From Streptantibioticus_A sp037034305 (lineage in GTDB: Bacteria > Actinomycetota > Actinomycetes > Streptomycetales > Streptomycetaceae): a stretch of DNA of 64,000 bases. Both the position numbers and the translations under genes were made by a program. Where the stretch lies: positions 62,001-126,000 of the forward strand of contig JBAGJY010000013.1 of the NCBI GenBank assembly GCA_037034305.1. The letters are read 5' to 3'. Below are positions 24,801 through 31,827 of the stretch, piece after piece; positions within the stretch are counted from its first letter, which is position 1; every line of letters begins with the position of its first letter. The notes below the pieces were generated by a model. The model was given only the letters and a program-made list of their open reading frames with translations. It had not been told where the DNA came from and searched no databases.

Positions 24801-27042
24801 GCGAACCGTGGCACTGGTCGGCGACAAGGCGGGCATGCTGAGCCTGTGGGACCTCGCTCAAGGCCGCCAGATCGGCGAACCGGTAAGGGCGCACGTCTAC
24901 TTCACGCGCAGCGGGGTCGCCTCGGTGGAGATCGGAGAGTTCGACGGCCGTCCCGTCGCCCTCACCAGTGGAAGACTCGAAGCCCGGCTGTGGGACCTGC
25001 GTTCGCTGCGGCAGATAGGGCAACCACTGCGCGGGCACGTGGACGACATCAACGCCGCCGCCTTCGCCGACGGCGTCTCCCTCGCGGTCACCGTCAGCGA
25101 CGACCGTACCGCGCGGATCTGGGACCTGGCGACAGACCAACCCGCCGAAGGCCATGCCGGTGCGGTGACGTCCGTCGCGTACTGCGATGTCCAGGGGCGC
25201 CCCTTGGCCGTCACCGGTGGCGAGGACGGCACCGCCAGGGTGTGGGACCTGCGCACCCGCAGGCAGGCCGGTCCTCCTTTGGAAGGCCACTCGGGACAGG
25301 TACTGGCCGTGGCCCTCGCGCAGTTCGGCGGGCGGACGGTGGCCGTGACGGGCGGCTCCGACACCATGGTGCGGACGTGGGGCCTTCTCGATGGCGCTCC
25401 GGTGAGCCGGTCCCTGGAGGGGCACACCAACGCCGTGCGGTGCGTGGCGCTCGGGACGTTGGAGGGCGCGCCGGTCGTCGTCAGCGGCAGCGAGGACGGA
25501 ACCGTCCGTGTCTGGGACATGCTCACCGGGGAACTCGTCGTCCCGCCGCTGACGGGACACATCGGCGGGATCCGGCACCTGGCCGTCCGGGAGACGGGCC
25601 AGGCACTGGAGATCGTCATCGCCACATCGCTGGCCCACACATACGCGTGGCGGCTGAGCGGGCGTGGGCTGCTGCCCCCCACCCATCCGTACGCGCACTT
25701 CAATGTCGAGGACCTCGCGCTCACCGCCAGTTCGCTGGCGGTCGCGTTCGAAGCGGGCCGGCCGGTGGTGCTGGTCACCCGTGAGGGCAACGGCGTCTAT
25801 GTGTACGACATCGTGACACGCTCCGCCGTGGGCCAGCCCATGCTTGGTCACACCTCGCGCGTTGTGGTCGGCAGCCTCGGCCGCCTCGGCGGGAGGACCG
25901 TGGTCGCGTCCGTGTCCTTCGACAGCACCGTGCGCCTGTGGGACTTGGCGACGGGCAGAGCCATGGGTCCTCCACTGGAGGGCGACACCACCGTCGGATT
26001 GCTGGAGTACCACCCCGCGCCGGTACTGGGGGAGGTGGACGGGGTGCCAGTGGCGGTGGTCCGGTACTCGTACGAGGTGCGGGTCTGCGACCTTGACTCC
26101 ATGCGTCCCGTCGGCGAGCCGTTGTGCGGTGCGGAGCAACGCCTGATCTCGGCGAGCATCATCCGCACCACTGACGGCAGTACGGCCGTCGTCACCGGCG
26201 GCCTGAACGGAACGGTACGGACCCACGATCTGGACGACGGGCGGCAGATCGCGGCTCACATCATCTCAGTCACCCAGGCCGCCTACGAAGTGTCGGCCAC
26301 CGAAATGAACGGGGCCGTTCTCCTGCTGCGCACCACGGTGTTGGGGGCCGAAGTCTGGGACCTCGGGACCCGAAAGCGGCTGGGCGGGCGCTCAGGCGTG
26401 ACCTTCGCAGGCTGCCTGTGCTCCCTCGACAACCGTCCCGTCGCGGTGTCGGTGGCGCGGGACTACACCCTGCACGCCTGGGACGTCCACACCCAGGCAC
26501 CGGTGTGTCGTCCCATGGCCGGACACACCTCGGACGTCCTGGCCGTGCGTGCCGCGACAGTCAACGGTACGCCCGTGATCGCCAGCGCCGCCTACGACGG
26601 GACGGTACGGCTGTGGGACCTGAGCACCGGCCAGCCGTTCCGGCCTCCACTCGGCCACCACGACAGGGGCGCCTACTGCGTTGACTTCGCCCATCTCGAC
26701 CGGGAGCTGGTCGTCTCCGGTGCGGGTGACGGGCGGGTGCGCGTCTGGGACGTGGCCGACGGGACCGACGTCAGCCCGGACCTGAAGCCGTTCGCCTCCG
26801 CGATACGGGCCGTCCGCGTGGCACGACTGCAGGGCACCCCAACGGTGATCGCGGCCGACCAGTACGGGACGTTGCGGGTCTGGGACATGAAGTCCACCGC
26901 CTGGAGCGCCGAACTGGACATCGGCAGCGGCATCAACGACGTCGCCTGCGACGACGACGGCCGCATCTGTGTCGCCACCGACATGGGCGCGGTCGCACTG
27001 CGCCTGAATCTCACGCCGCCCCCCGCGAAGGGATTCGCATGA
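21805..27042 (+). CDS. Caspase-like protease / STAND NTPase / WD40 protein (1745 aa)
   Basis: Read from GTG at 21805 behind GGAGAG. Residues 1-230 are a caspase-fold (C14/metacaspase) domain with the dyad His88 (YFAGHG) and Cys138 (LDTCSGG). Residues 290-600 are a STAND-type NTPase: P-loop GSPGCGKS at 318-325 and Walker B VVIVVDAVDEA around Asp410, followed by a helical winged region. From about 795 to the end there are 20 recognisable WD40 units (for example TARIWDL, TVRVWDL, TVRLWDL) and a possible final one, enough for three seven-bladed propellers. No signal peptide is present. By analogy with caspase- or CHAT-linked STAND proteins, the propellers would sense a ligand, the NTPase oligomerise and the protease fire. 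The stop overlaps the start of an alpha/beta hydrolase gene. Confidence 0.9.
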   Translation: MGQQVGRRYFVALGSGRYRHLPDDEQLHHVPADVRSMTELFTGFGYQPVLPGLGEYDSAEQIRQKLRHWSADAALTPDDVVVLYFAGHGVVADRDRHYLMCWDSHDEDPATTALATEDLVRILCRGELRHLLLVLDTCSGGAGGAEAASLALHTIAYRHGSGTSTGLWFLASARRKDVAEDGVFVAALTEAVQTTTSRTGQRQQYLDLTELVKAVNERWESERRGQRAELASSLVTGLAPFLPNAGYREELPPIGTDLEVQRRVAERDLTEHFGPRSRGVEFESEQGLYFSGRVRVLTELVSWLTADNGDGKGRVVTGSPGCGKSAVLGRIVALSAGQYRSRIDLSDVDPATVVPEGCVTAAVHARHKRLEDVVERIASALGVAAEGTASLLQELTRRGRQSAPVVIVVDAVDEAGSDTAADAGGHGEPRRITRELLRPMSEIQGVRLLVGTRHELVTALGPTFVCLDLDEPDYRAGTEDVTGYVTRVLLAPDEPEVATPYRDRPELARTVARGVAGKAAGVYLYARTTARTLRSDRDVVDVCRPGWDETLPSEVGEAFDDYLARFGPDEPRVRRMLLALAFSEGKGLPRGQVWTTLSTLISGVNCTEEDVSWALDVAEAYIAEVIDDDHRSVYRLYHKALAEHLRATADRPPEEIQRLVVQALLSLVPAAADGRRGWFASAPYVRQHLATHASAGGRLTELITDPGFLLACEPLALLTAFASVDGEGARRIRSSYEQIAHRLTPDRPLGSRAADLQLSARRCEADQLADRIDDLGICLPWSARWAWWSASGVHRLLSGHAKPIGCVAVGKLDGRPIAVTGSADKTARIWDLTTQQQIGEPLRVGVAVRAVAIGELGHYTVALTGGVDGTVRVWDLSAGQEYGSSLTGHTNSVESIVIGALAGKAVALTASTDGTARMWDLTHRRQLGGDLAAHRRTVRSAALGELDGLPLAATGGDDKAVHVWNFGPLSTGADPLLDGAPLIGAAEAVTAVSVGSMDARTVALVGDKAGMLSLWDLAQGRQIGEPVRAHVYFTRSGVASVEIGEFDGRPVALTSGRLEARLWDLRSLRQIGQPLRGHVDDINAAAFADGVSLAVTVSDDRTARIWDLATDQPAEGHAGAVTSVAYCDVQGRPLAVTGGEDGTARVWDLRTRRQAGPPLEGHSGQVLAVALAQFGGRTVAVTGGSDTMVRTWGLLDGAPVSRSLEGHTNAVRCVALGTLEGAPVVVSGSEDGTVRVWDMLTGELVVPPLTGHIGGIRHLAVRETGQALEIVIATSLAHTYAWRLSGRGLLPPTHPYAHFNVEDLALTASSLAVAFEAGRPVVLVTREGNGVYVYDIVTRSAVGQPMLGHTSRVVVGSLGRLGGRTVVASVSFDSTVRLWDLATGRAMGPPLEGDTTVGLLEYHPAPVLGEVDGVPVAVVRYSYEVRVCDLDSMRPVGEPLCGAEQRLISASIIRTTDGSTAVVTGGLNGTVRTHDLDDGRQIAAHIISVTQAAYEVSATEMNGAVLLLRTTVLGAEVWDLGTRKRLGGRSGVTFAGCLCSLDNRPVAVSVARDYTLHAWDVHTQAPVCRPMAGHTSDVLAVRAATVNGTPVIASAAYDGTVRLWDLSTGQPFRPPLGHHDRGAYCVDFAHLDRELVVSGAGDGRVRVWDVADGTDVSPDLKPFASAIRAVRVARLQGTPTVIAADQYGTLRVWDMKSTAWSAELDIGSGINDVACDDDGRICVATDMGAVALRLNLTPPPAKGFA

Positions 27043-27887
27043 GCCGGATCGTCCTCGTCCACGGCATAGCGCAGCAGCTCAAGGGAGCGGAAACACTGCT
27101 CGCCGACTGGTACCCCGCGCTGTCCGACGGCCTCACGCTGGCAGCCGCAGGGGTGGACCGCGGCGATGTCGCGATGGCCTTCTACGGTGACCTGTTCCGG
27201 CCCCCGGGCCATCGCGGGCTCGGCGTACCGGAGTTGGACGCCTCCGACGTCGAGGACGGCATCGAGCGCGAACTGCTGCTGCTCTGGTGGGAGTCGGCCG
27301 CCCGCCATGAGCCCTCGGTCACCGGCCCCGAGGCCGCCGTACGGCTGCGCACGCCCAACACCGTGCAGCGGGCACTCGACGCGCTCAGCCAGTCGTCGTT
27401 CTTCGCCGGGCTGAGCGAACGCCTCATGATCTCCAGCGCGCGGCAGGTCCGCCGCTACTTCACCGAGCCGGAGACCCGGGCTCGGGTCCAGGAGCGGCTG
27501 GTGCGGGAGGTGACCGACGAGACCCGGGTGATCGTCGCCCACTCGCTGGGCAGCGTGGTCGCGTACGAGGCGCTGTGCGCCCATCCGGAGTGGCCGGACC
27601 TGACGTTGGTCACGTTGGGCTCGCCGCTCGGCGTGTCCAACGTCGTCTTCGACCGGCTGGTACCGGCACCGGCCGACGGGCACGCCCGGTGGCCGGTGCC
27701 GGTGAAGCGCTGGACCAATGTGGCGGACCAGGCGGACACCGTCGCCCTGACGAAGAGCCTCGCGCCCATGTTCGGCGAGCGGGTGACCGATCTGCTGGTG
27801 CACAACGGTGCCAGGGCCCACGACGTGCGGCCGTACCTCACGGCGGTCGAGACGGCGCGGGCCGTCGCCACCGGGCTGGGCGGGTGA
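27039..27887 (+). CDS. Alpha/beta hydrolase (lipase/esterase-like) coupled to the caspase-STAND gene
   Basis: A 282-residue protein whose ATG overlaps the stop of the upstream gene (ATGA). It has an oxyanion-type VLVHGIAQQ at residues 4-12 and the nucleophile Ser169 in VIVAHSLGSVV. Acid and base candidates are Asp in NVADQADTVAL and His in GARAHDVRPYL. A helical insert lies between them. There is no signal peptide, so it acts inside the cell. The fold is that of lipases and PGAP1/serine esterases. Tight coupling suggests it is an effector or a target of the protease, perhaps attacking membrane lipid. This role is inference from context only. Confidence 0.8.
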   Translation: MSRIVLVHGIAQQLKGAETLLADWYPALSDGLTLAAAGVDRGDVAMAFYGDLFRPPGHRGLGVPELDASDVEDGIERELLLLWWESAARHEPSVTGPEAAVRLRTPNTVQRALDALSQSSFFAGLSERLMISSARQVRRYFTEPETRARVQERLVREVTDETRVIVAHSLGSVVAYEALCAHPEWPDLTLVTLGSPLGVSNVVFDRLVPAPADGHARWPVPVKRWTNVADQADTVALTKSLAPMFGERVTDLLVHNGARAHDVRPYLTAVETARAVATGLGG

Positions 27888-27952
27888 CCTGACGTCGCTC
27901 CGCGACGCCGCCGAATCACCGGGAAATCCAGGTAACCCTGAATTCATCGCGA

Positions 27953-27977
27953 CGGCCACGTGGGAGGTCCGTGGCCG
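27953..27977 (+). terminator. Hairpin after the caspase/hydrolase pair
   Basis: CGGCCACG and CGTGGCCG (27953-27960 and 27970-27977) form a perfect 8-bp stem over a nine-base loop, 66 bases past the hydrolase stop codon. The remaining 250 bases to the next gene show no supported feature apart from a ribosome site before 28230. Confidence 0.6.
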
Positions 27978-28229
27978 AGTCGCCAAAGCCGTCGGTTTCG
28001 AACTCTGCTTTCCGGGACGGGGGTTACTCCCCGACAGCGCTGGTCGAATTCCCTTCTGCCTTTTTCCAGGCGGCGAAGCGGGGGAAGCCCAGGCCGCTGG
28101 CAAGCAGGCCGGGCGCGGTACCGCCCCGACCGCTGTGTCGTGTCACGGACGCCACGGCAGCCACAACTCCCTTGTCGGGTATGGGGGATGGCAGGATGGG
28201 GGCAACCAACGGGAGGGGTTGTCCGAGGT

Positions 28230-28895
28230 ATGGCCGTCATCTACCGCACCACGTTGTCGCCGACCAAGCTGGAGCTGCTCACCGCGTGGCTTCCCGGGCA
28301 GCCCTGGTACCTCGCGACCGGCGGGCGTACGCCCGAGCTGAGCAAGGCGGGCGGTTTCCGGCTCGACGACCCGCGGGGCGAGGTCGGGATCGAGTTCATG
28401 GCGGCCACCGACGTGTCCGGGGGCTCGCCGGTCAGCTACCATGCTCCGCTCACCTATCGTGGGGCGCCGCTGGACGGCGCCGAGCACGCGCTCATCGGCA
28501 CCGCCGAGCACGGGGTGCTGGGGCGGCGGTGGGTCTACGACGGCGTCCACGACCCGGTGCTCGTCGCCCAACTCCTCGCCCTGCTCGTGGGCCGGGCCGA
28601 GCCGCAGGCGCAGAGCGTGAACGACACCGCGGACCCGACCGTCGCCGCCCACCTCGCGAACGGCGGCCACCCGGCGCGGGTCGACTCCTCGACCGTCTCC
28701 GACGGTCCGCACGGCACCGACCTCCTGGTGAGGACCGACGCCGGGCCACTGCGTGTCGGGGTGAACCGGGTACTCCGCGCCGAACAGGGCGCATCACCGG
28801 ACGCGTTGGGACATGTCACAGCGAACTGGATGCTGCCGGACGGGTCCGAGGCCCGCGGCCTGTTCGCCGTCGTCCACGGGCAGGCGACCGAGTAG
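28230..28895 (+). CDS. Protein resembling the N-terminal cap of maltokinase
   Basis: A 221-residue protein from ATG at 28230 with GAGG just upstream. The start MAVIYRTTLSPTKLELLTAW and the following LPGQPWY match the small Streptomyces family annotated as maltokinase N-terminal cap-like, which lacks the kinase domain. No catalytic motif is visible, and its function is unknown. It stands alone, with an empty region and direct repeats downstream. Confidence 0.65.
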   Translation: MAVIYRTTLSPTKLELLTAWLPGQPWYLATGGRTPELSKAGGFRLDDPRGEVGIEFMAATDVSGGSPVSYHAPLTYRGAPLDGAEHALIGTAEHGVLGRRWVYDGVHDPVLVAQLLALLVGRAEPQAQSVNDTADPTVAAHLANGGHPARVDSSTVSDGPHGTDLLVRTDAGPLRVGVNRVLRAEQGASPDALGHVTANWMLPDGSEARGLFAVVHGQATE

Positions 28896-28916
28896 CCGAC
28901 CCTCGGCTCACCAACC

Positions 28917-28979
28917 CGCACCACCGACCGGCCGCGCGCCCACCCCAGCGCGCACCACCGACCGGCCGCGCGTCCACCC
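28917..28979. repeat. Two-copy direct repeat, 29 bases, 34-base period
   Basis: The 29 bases at 28917-28945, starting CGCACCACCGACCGG, recur at 28951-28979 with one C-to-T difference. They lie just downstream of a stop codon in noncoding DNA. Confidence 0.8.
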
Positions 28980-29353
28980 GACGCGCGCGGCCGATCCGCA
29001 CCGCCGCGAGCGCCACCCCCGGCCCGCGCCAGCGACAAGCCCGGATCGACCTGGTCACCCCAACTCGCAGCCGGAAATCCCTTTTGCCCCTCATCGCGCA
29101 GGTGCGCCCGCGATTCACACCCCCCGTCATCGCGGTCATGACACCTCCGGACGCGCGACCGGATATCAAACACGCCGCAATCCGGCAAAGATCCTCCACA
29201 CAGGGCCTACATCCCCTGGACGACCCGCTTCATTCCGGTTACCGTCATCGCTTCTCAGCCACCTGTTCACTTTTCGGCCACGAAACTGCTACGTACTGAG
29301 CCCGTCACTTTGCACCGCAGCCTGGCCCCTTCATAACCCCGCAAGGAGAACCC
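28980..29353. other. Intergenic region upstream of the solute-binding lipoprotein
   Basis: About 370 bases with less G+C than surrounding genes from 29080 on, containing AAGGAG at 29343-29348 as the ribosome site of the next gene. It presumably carries that gene's promoter. No reading frame or RNA gene is supported. Confidence 0.4.
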
Positions 29354-30502
29354 GTGAATGTGCCCCGTAACCGGGCGATCGGCGCTACCGGCGTCCTGGC
29401 CGCGGCGGCGCTCACCCTGAGCGCCTGCGGTTCCACGCCCGCCGCGAGCACCACGGCGAACGACAAGAGCGCCGCCACCGCCACCTCGGCGGCCGACCTC
29501 GGCGGTATGGACGCGCTGGTCGCCACCGCGAAGAAGGAGGGCACGCTCAACGTCATCGCACTCCCCCGCGACTGGGCCAACTACGGCGCGATCATCGACG
29601 GGTTCACCAAGAAGTACGGCATCAAGGTGCAGGACGACAACCCGACGGGATCCAGCCAGGACGAGGTCAACGCCCTCACGTCCCGCAAGGGCCAGTCGAA
29701 CGCCCCCGACGTGCTGGACCTGGGCTCCCAGTTCGCGCTCAGCGGCGCCCAGCAGGGCCTGTTCGCCCCGTACAAGGTGGCGTCCTACGACCAGATACCC
29801 GCCGCCCAGAAGGACGCCAACGCCGACTGGTACAACGACTACGGCGGCTACATATCGATCGGCTGCGACGCCAGACGGGTCAGGGAGTGCCCGAAGACCT
29901 TCGCCGACCTGGCCAAGCCGGAGTACCGCGGCCAGGTCTCGCTCAACGGCGACCCGACCAAGTCCGGTGCCGCGTTCGGCGCGGTGTACGCGGCGTCGAT
30001 GGCGAACGGCGGATCGTTCGTGCAGATCCAGCCCGGCCTTGACTTCTTCGCCAAGCTCAAGCGGATCGGCAACTTCAACCCGACGTTCGCCACTCCGACG
30101 TCGATCGCGAAGGGCCAGACGCCGATCACCATCGACTGGGACTACCTCAACGTCGGCTACGCGGACGCCTTCAAGAGCAAGGGCGTCGACTGGCAGGTGA
30201 ACGTCCCCACCGACGGCCTGTACGCCCAGTACTACTCGCAGGCGATCAACGCCGACGCCCCGCACCCGGCCGCCGCCCGGCTGTGGGAGGAGTACCTCTA
30301 CAGCAACGACGGCCAGAACCTGTTCCTCAAGGGGTACGCCCGCCCGGCGCTGATGGACGCCATGGAGGTCAGCGGCAGCCTGGACCCCGTGGCCGCGGGC
30401 AAGCTCCCGGCGGTCTCCGGCTCTCCCGCCTTCCCCACCGAGGACCAACTGACGACCGCGAAGAAGACGGTCGCCGACAAGTGGGCGCAGACCATCTCCT
30501 GA
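29354..30502 (+). CDS. ABC transporter substrate-binding lipoprotein (orphan)
   Basis: A 382-residue protein from GTG at 29354, placed by AAGGAG six bases upstream. Residues 1-25 are a lipoprotein signal with lipobox LSAC-GS, so it is anchored to the outer face of the membrane. The body is a type-2 periplasmic-binding fold like those for spermidine/putrescine, ferric iron or 2-aminoethylphosphonate (VIALPRDWANYGAIIDGFTK at the N-lobe, QTPITIDWDYLNVGYADA later). No permease or ATPase gene is adjacent, so it must work with a transporter encoded elsewhere. The ligand is unknown. Confidence 0.88.
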   Translation: MNVPRNRAIGATGVLAAAALTLSACGSTPAASTTANDKSAATATSAADLGGMDALVATAKKEGTLNVIALPRDWANYGAIIDGFTKKYGIKVQDDNPTGSSQDEVNALTSRKGQSNAPDVLDLGSQFALSGAQQGLFAPYKVASYDQIPAAQKDANADWYNDYGGYISIGCDARRVRECPKTFADLAKPEYRGQVSLNGDPTKSGAAFGAVYAASMANGGSFVQIQPGLDFFAKLKRIGNFNPTFATPTSIAKGQTPITIDWDYLNVGYADAFKSKGVDWQVNVPTDGLYAQYYSQAINADAPHPAAARLWEEYLYSNDGQNLFLKGYARPALMDAMEVSGSLDPVAAGKLPAVSGSPAFPTEDQLTTAKKTVADKWAQTIS

Positions 30503-30518
30503 CGCAGCATCCGTCAAC

Positions 30519-30566
30519 CCTTCAGCCCAGACTGACCAGGTGAAACTGGACAGGCTGGGCTGAAGG
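30519..30566. promoter_or_regulatory. Inverted repeat between the lipoprotein and marR genes
   Basis: CCTTCAGCCCAG (30519-30530) and its exact inverse CTGGGCTGAAGG (30555-30566) are 24 bases apart. The repeat ends 15 bases before the MarR start codon. It may terminate the upstream transcript, be the operator of the MarR protein, or both. Confidence 0.55.
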
Positions 30567-30581
30567 ATTTAGCGTGAGGGC

Positions 30582-31031
30582 ATGGACGGGATCACCGAGG
30601 GCGCCCCCGGGTCAGCCGCACGCGCCGCACGCGACGTGTGGGTGGCCTTCAGCCGCCTACGGCGGCGGCTGCGGGGCATCGCCGGCACCCAGGACCTCAC
30701 ACCTTCCCAGGTGTCCGCGCTCACCCTGCTGTACAAGCAGGGACCCGCGTCGGCCAGCGGACTCGCCGCCGCCGAAGGCGTCCGGCCGCAGTCGATGGCC
30801 ACCATGCTCGCGGCGCTCGACAGGCAGGGGCTGATCCAGCGCCGACCCGACCCCGACGACGGCCGCCGACAGCTGGTCACGCTGACCGACGCCGGACGCG
30901 AGCGCGCCGCGGGCGACCGGCAGGCCCGCGAGGAATGGCTGACCCGGGCCCTCCAGGACCACTTCAGCGAACAGGAACGGCAGACCGTCATCGAGGCGAT
31001 GGCCCTGCTGGAACGGCTCACCGAGCTGTGA
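30582..31031 (+). CDS. MarR family transcriptional regulator
   Basis: A 149-residue winged-helix regulator starting at ATG 30582. It has the MarR recognition region (ASGLAAAEGVRPQSMATMLAAL) and wing (GLIQRRPDPDDGRRQLVTLT) at about residues 58-105, with long dimerisation helices at both ends. The neighbours are an isochorismatase-fold hydrolase downstream, after a terminator-like hairpin, and the orphan lipoprotein upstream. Its likely site is the inverted repeat at 30519-30566. The ligand is unknown. Confidence 0.9.
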   Translation: MDGITEGAPGSAARAARDVWVAFSRLRRRLRGIAGTQDLTPSQVSALTLLYKQGPASASGLAAAEGVRPQSMATMLAALDRQGLIQRRPDPDDGRRQLVTLTDAGRERAAGDRQAREEWLTRALQDHFSEQERQTVIEAMALLERLTEL

Positions 31032-31078
31032 GCGCGGCACCCGCGCGCCCTTGGTGCTGACCGTCACGGCGGCAGCGG

Positions 31079-31100
31079 GCCCGGCGCCTCAGCGCCGGGC
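31079..31100 (+). terminator. 9-bp hairpin after marR
   Basis: GCCCGGCGC-CTCA-GCGCCGGGC, a perfect stem with a tetraloop, lies 47 bases past the marR stop codon and 42 before the next start. Confidence 0.65.
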
Positions 31101-31142
31101 ACCGGCCGCCGCCCCCGACCCGACGCAACGGAAAGACCTCCC

Positions 31143-31727
31143 ATGGCACTCAGCACACTCGACGCGCGCACCGCGCTCGTACTGATCGACCTCCAGAACG
31201 GCATCGCCGCCGCTCCCACCACCCCGCACACCGGCCCCGAAGTCGTGGCGCGCGCGGTCGAACTGGCCGACGCCTTCCGCTCCCACGGCCTGCCGGTCGT
31301 CCTGGTACGGGTCACCTTCGCGGCCGACGGCTCCGACGCCGTACCCGGCCGCACCGAGGCCCCCCGGCCCTCCGGCGGCCGGCCCGAAGGCTGGGACCGG
31401 ATCGTCGACGAACTGGCCGGGCACCCCGGGGACATCACGGTGACCAAGCGCAACTGGGGTGCCTTCCACGGCACCGACCTCGACCTGCAGCTGCGCCGCC
31501 GCGGCATCACCCAGATCGTGCTGGCGGGTATCGCCACCAGCATCGGCGTGGAGTCCACCGCCCGCGCCGCCCACGAGCACGGCTACCACGTCACGTTGGC
31601 CACTGACGCCATGACGGACCTCAACGAGGAAGCCCACCGCAACAGCGTCGAGCGCATCTTCCCGCGGCTCGGCGAGACCGGCGGCACGGCCGAGATCGTC
31701 GAGCTGCTGGCCAGGACCCGCCCCTGA
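31143..31727 (+). CDS. Isochorismatase-fold hydrolase lacking the catalytic cysteine
   Basis: A 194-residue protein from ATG at 31143. Asp16 (LIDLQNG) and Lys102 (VTKRNWGAF) match two members of the Asp-Lys-Cys triad of cysteine hydrolases in this superfamily. The third position, in GIATSIGVESTAR, is Gly135. The absence of Cys rules out the usual amidase or nicotinamidase chemistry. True isochorismatases also lack it, so vinyl-ether hydrolysis or another reaction is possible. It lies downstream of marR, in the same direction, and may be under its control. Confidence 0.85.
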   Translation: MALSTLDARTALVLIDLQNGIAAAPTTPHTGPEVVARAVELADAFRSHGLPVVLVRVTFAADGSDAVPGRTEAPRPSGGRPEGWDRIVDELAGHPGDITVTKRNWGAFHGTDLDLQLRRRGITQIVLAGIATSIGVESTARAAHEHGYHVTLATDAMTDLNEEAHRNSVERIFPRLGETGGTAEIVELLARTRP

Positions 31728-31743
31728 GCGAACATAGGGCATC

Positions 31744-31770
31744 GGCTGCGGGCCCGACGGGCCCGCAGCC
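31744..31770 (+). terminator. Strong hairpin after the isochorismatase-like gene
   Basis: GGCTGCGGGCCC pairs with its inverse GGGCCCGCAGCC inside a 27-base near-perfect palindrome, 16 bases past the stop codon. Confidence 0.7.
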
Positions 31771-31827
31771 CGCCCGCACGGGCGACGAACGCGCCGCGCA
31801 CGGATGAAACGGCTGGAGGGGACGGGC

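Noticed and set aside
22219..26259. A 1346-codon reverse-strand frame across the caspase-STAND-WD40 gene.
   Set aside because: Antisense to clear P-loop and WD40 motifs. The translation is an artefact of the repeated codon pattern.
27039..27887. A bacterial gasdermin partner for the caspase-like protein.
   Set aside because: The protein has an alpha/beta hydrolase start (VLVHGIAQQ) and AHSLGS nucleophile, not the gasdermin fold.
28813..29370. Proline/arginine/threonine-rich frames after the maltokinase-cap-like gene.
   Set aside because: Their composition follows the direct repeats and G+C skew. No start signal or domain is present.
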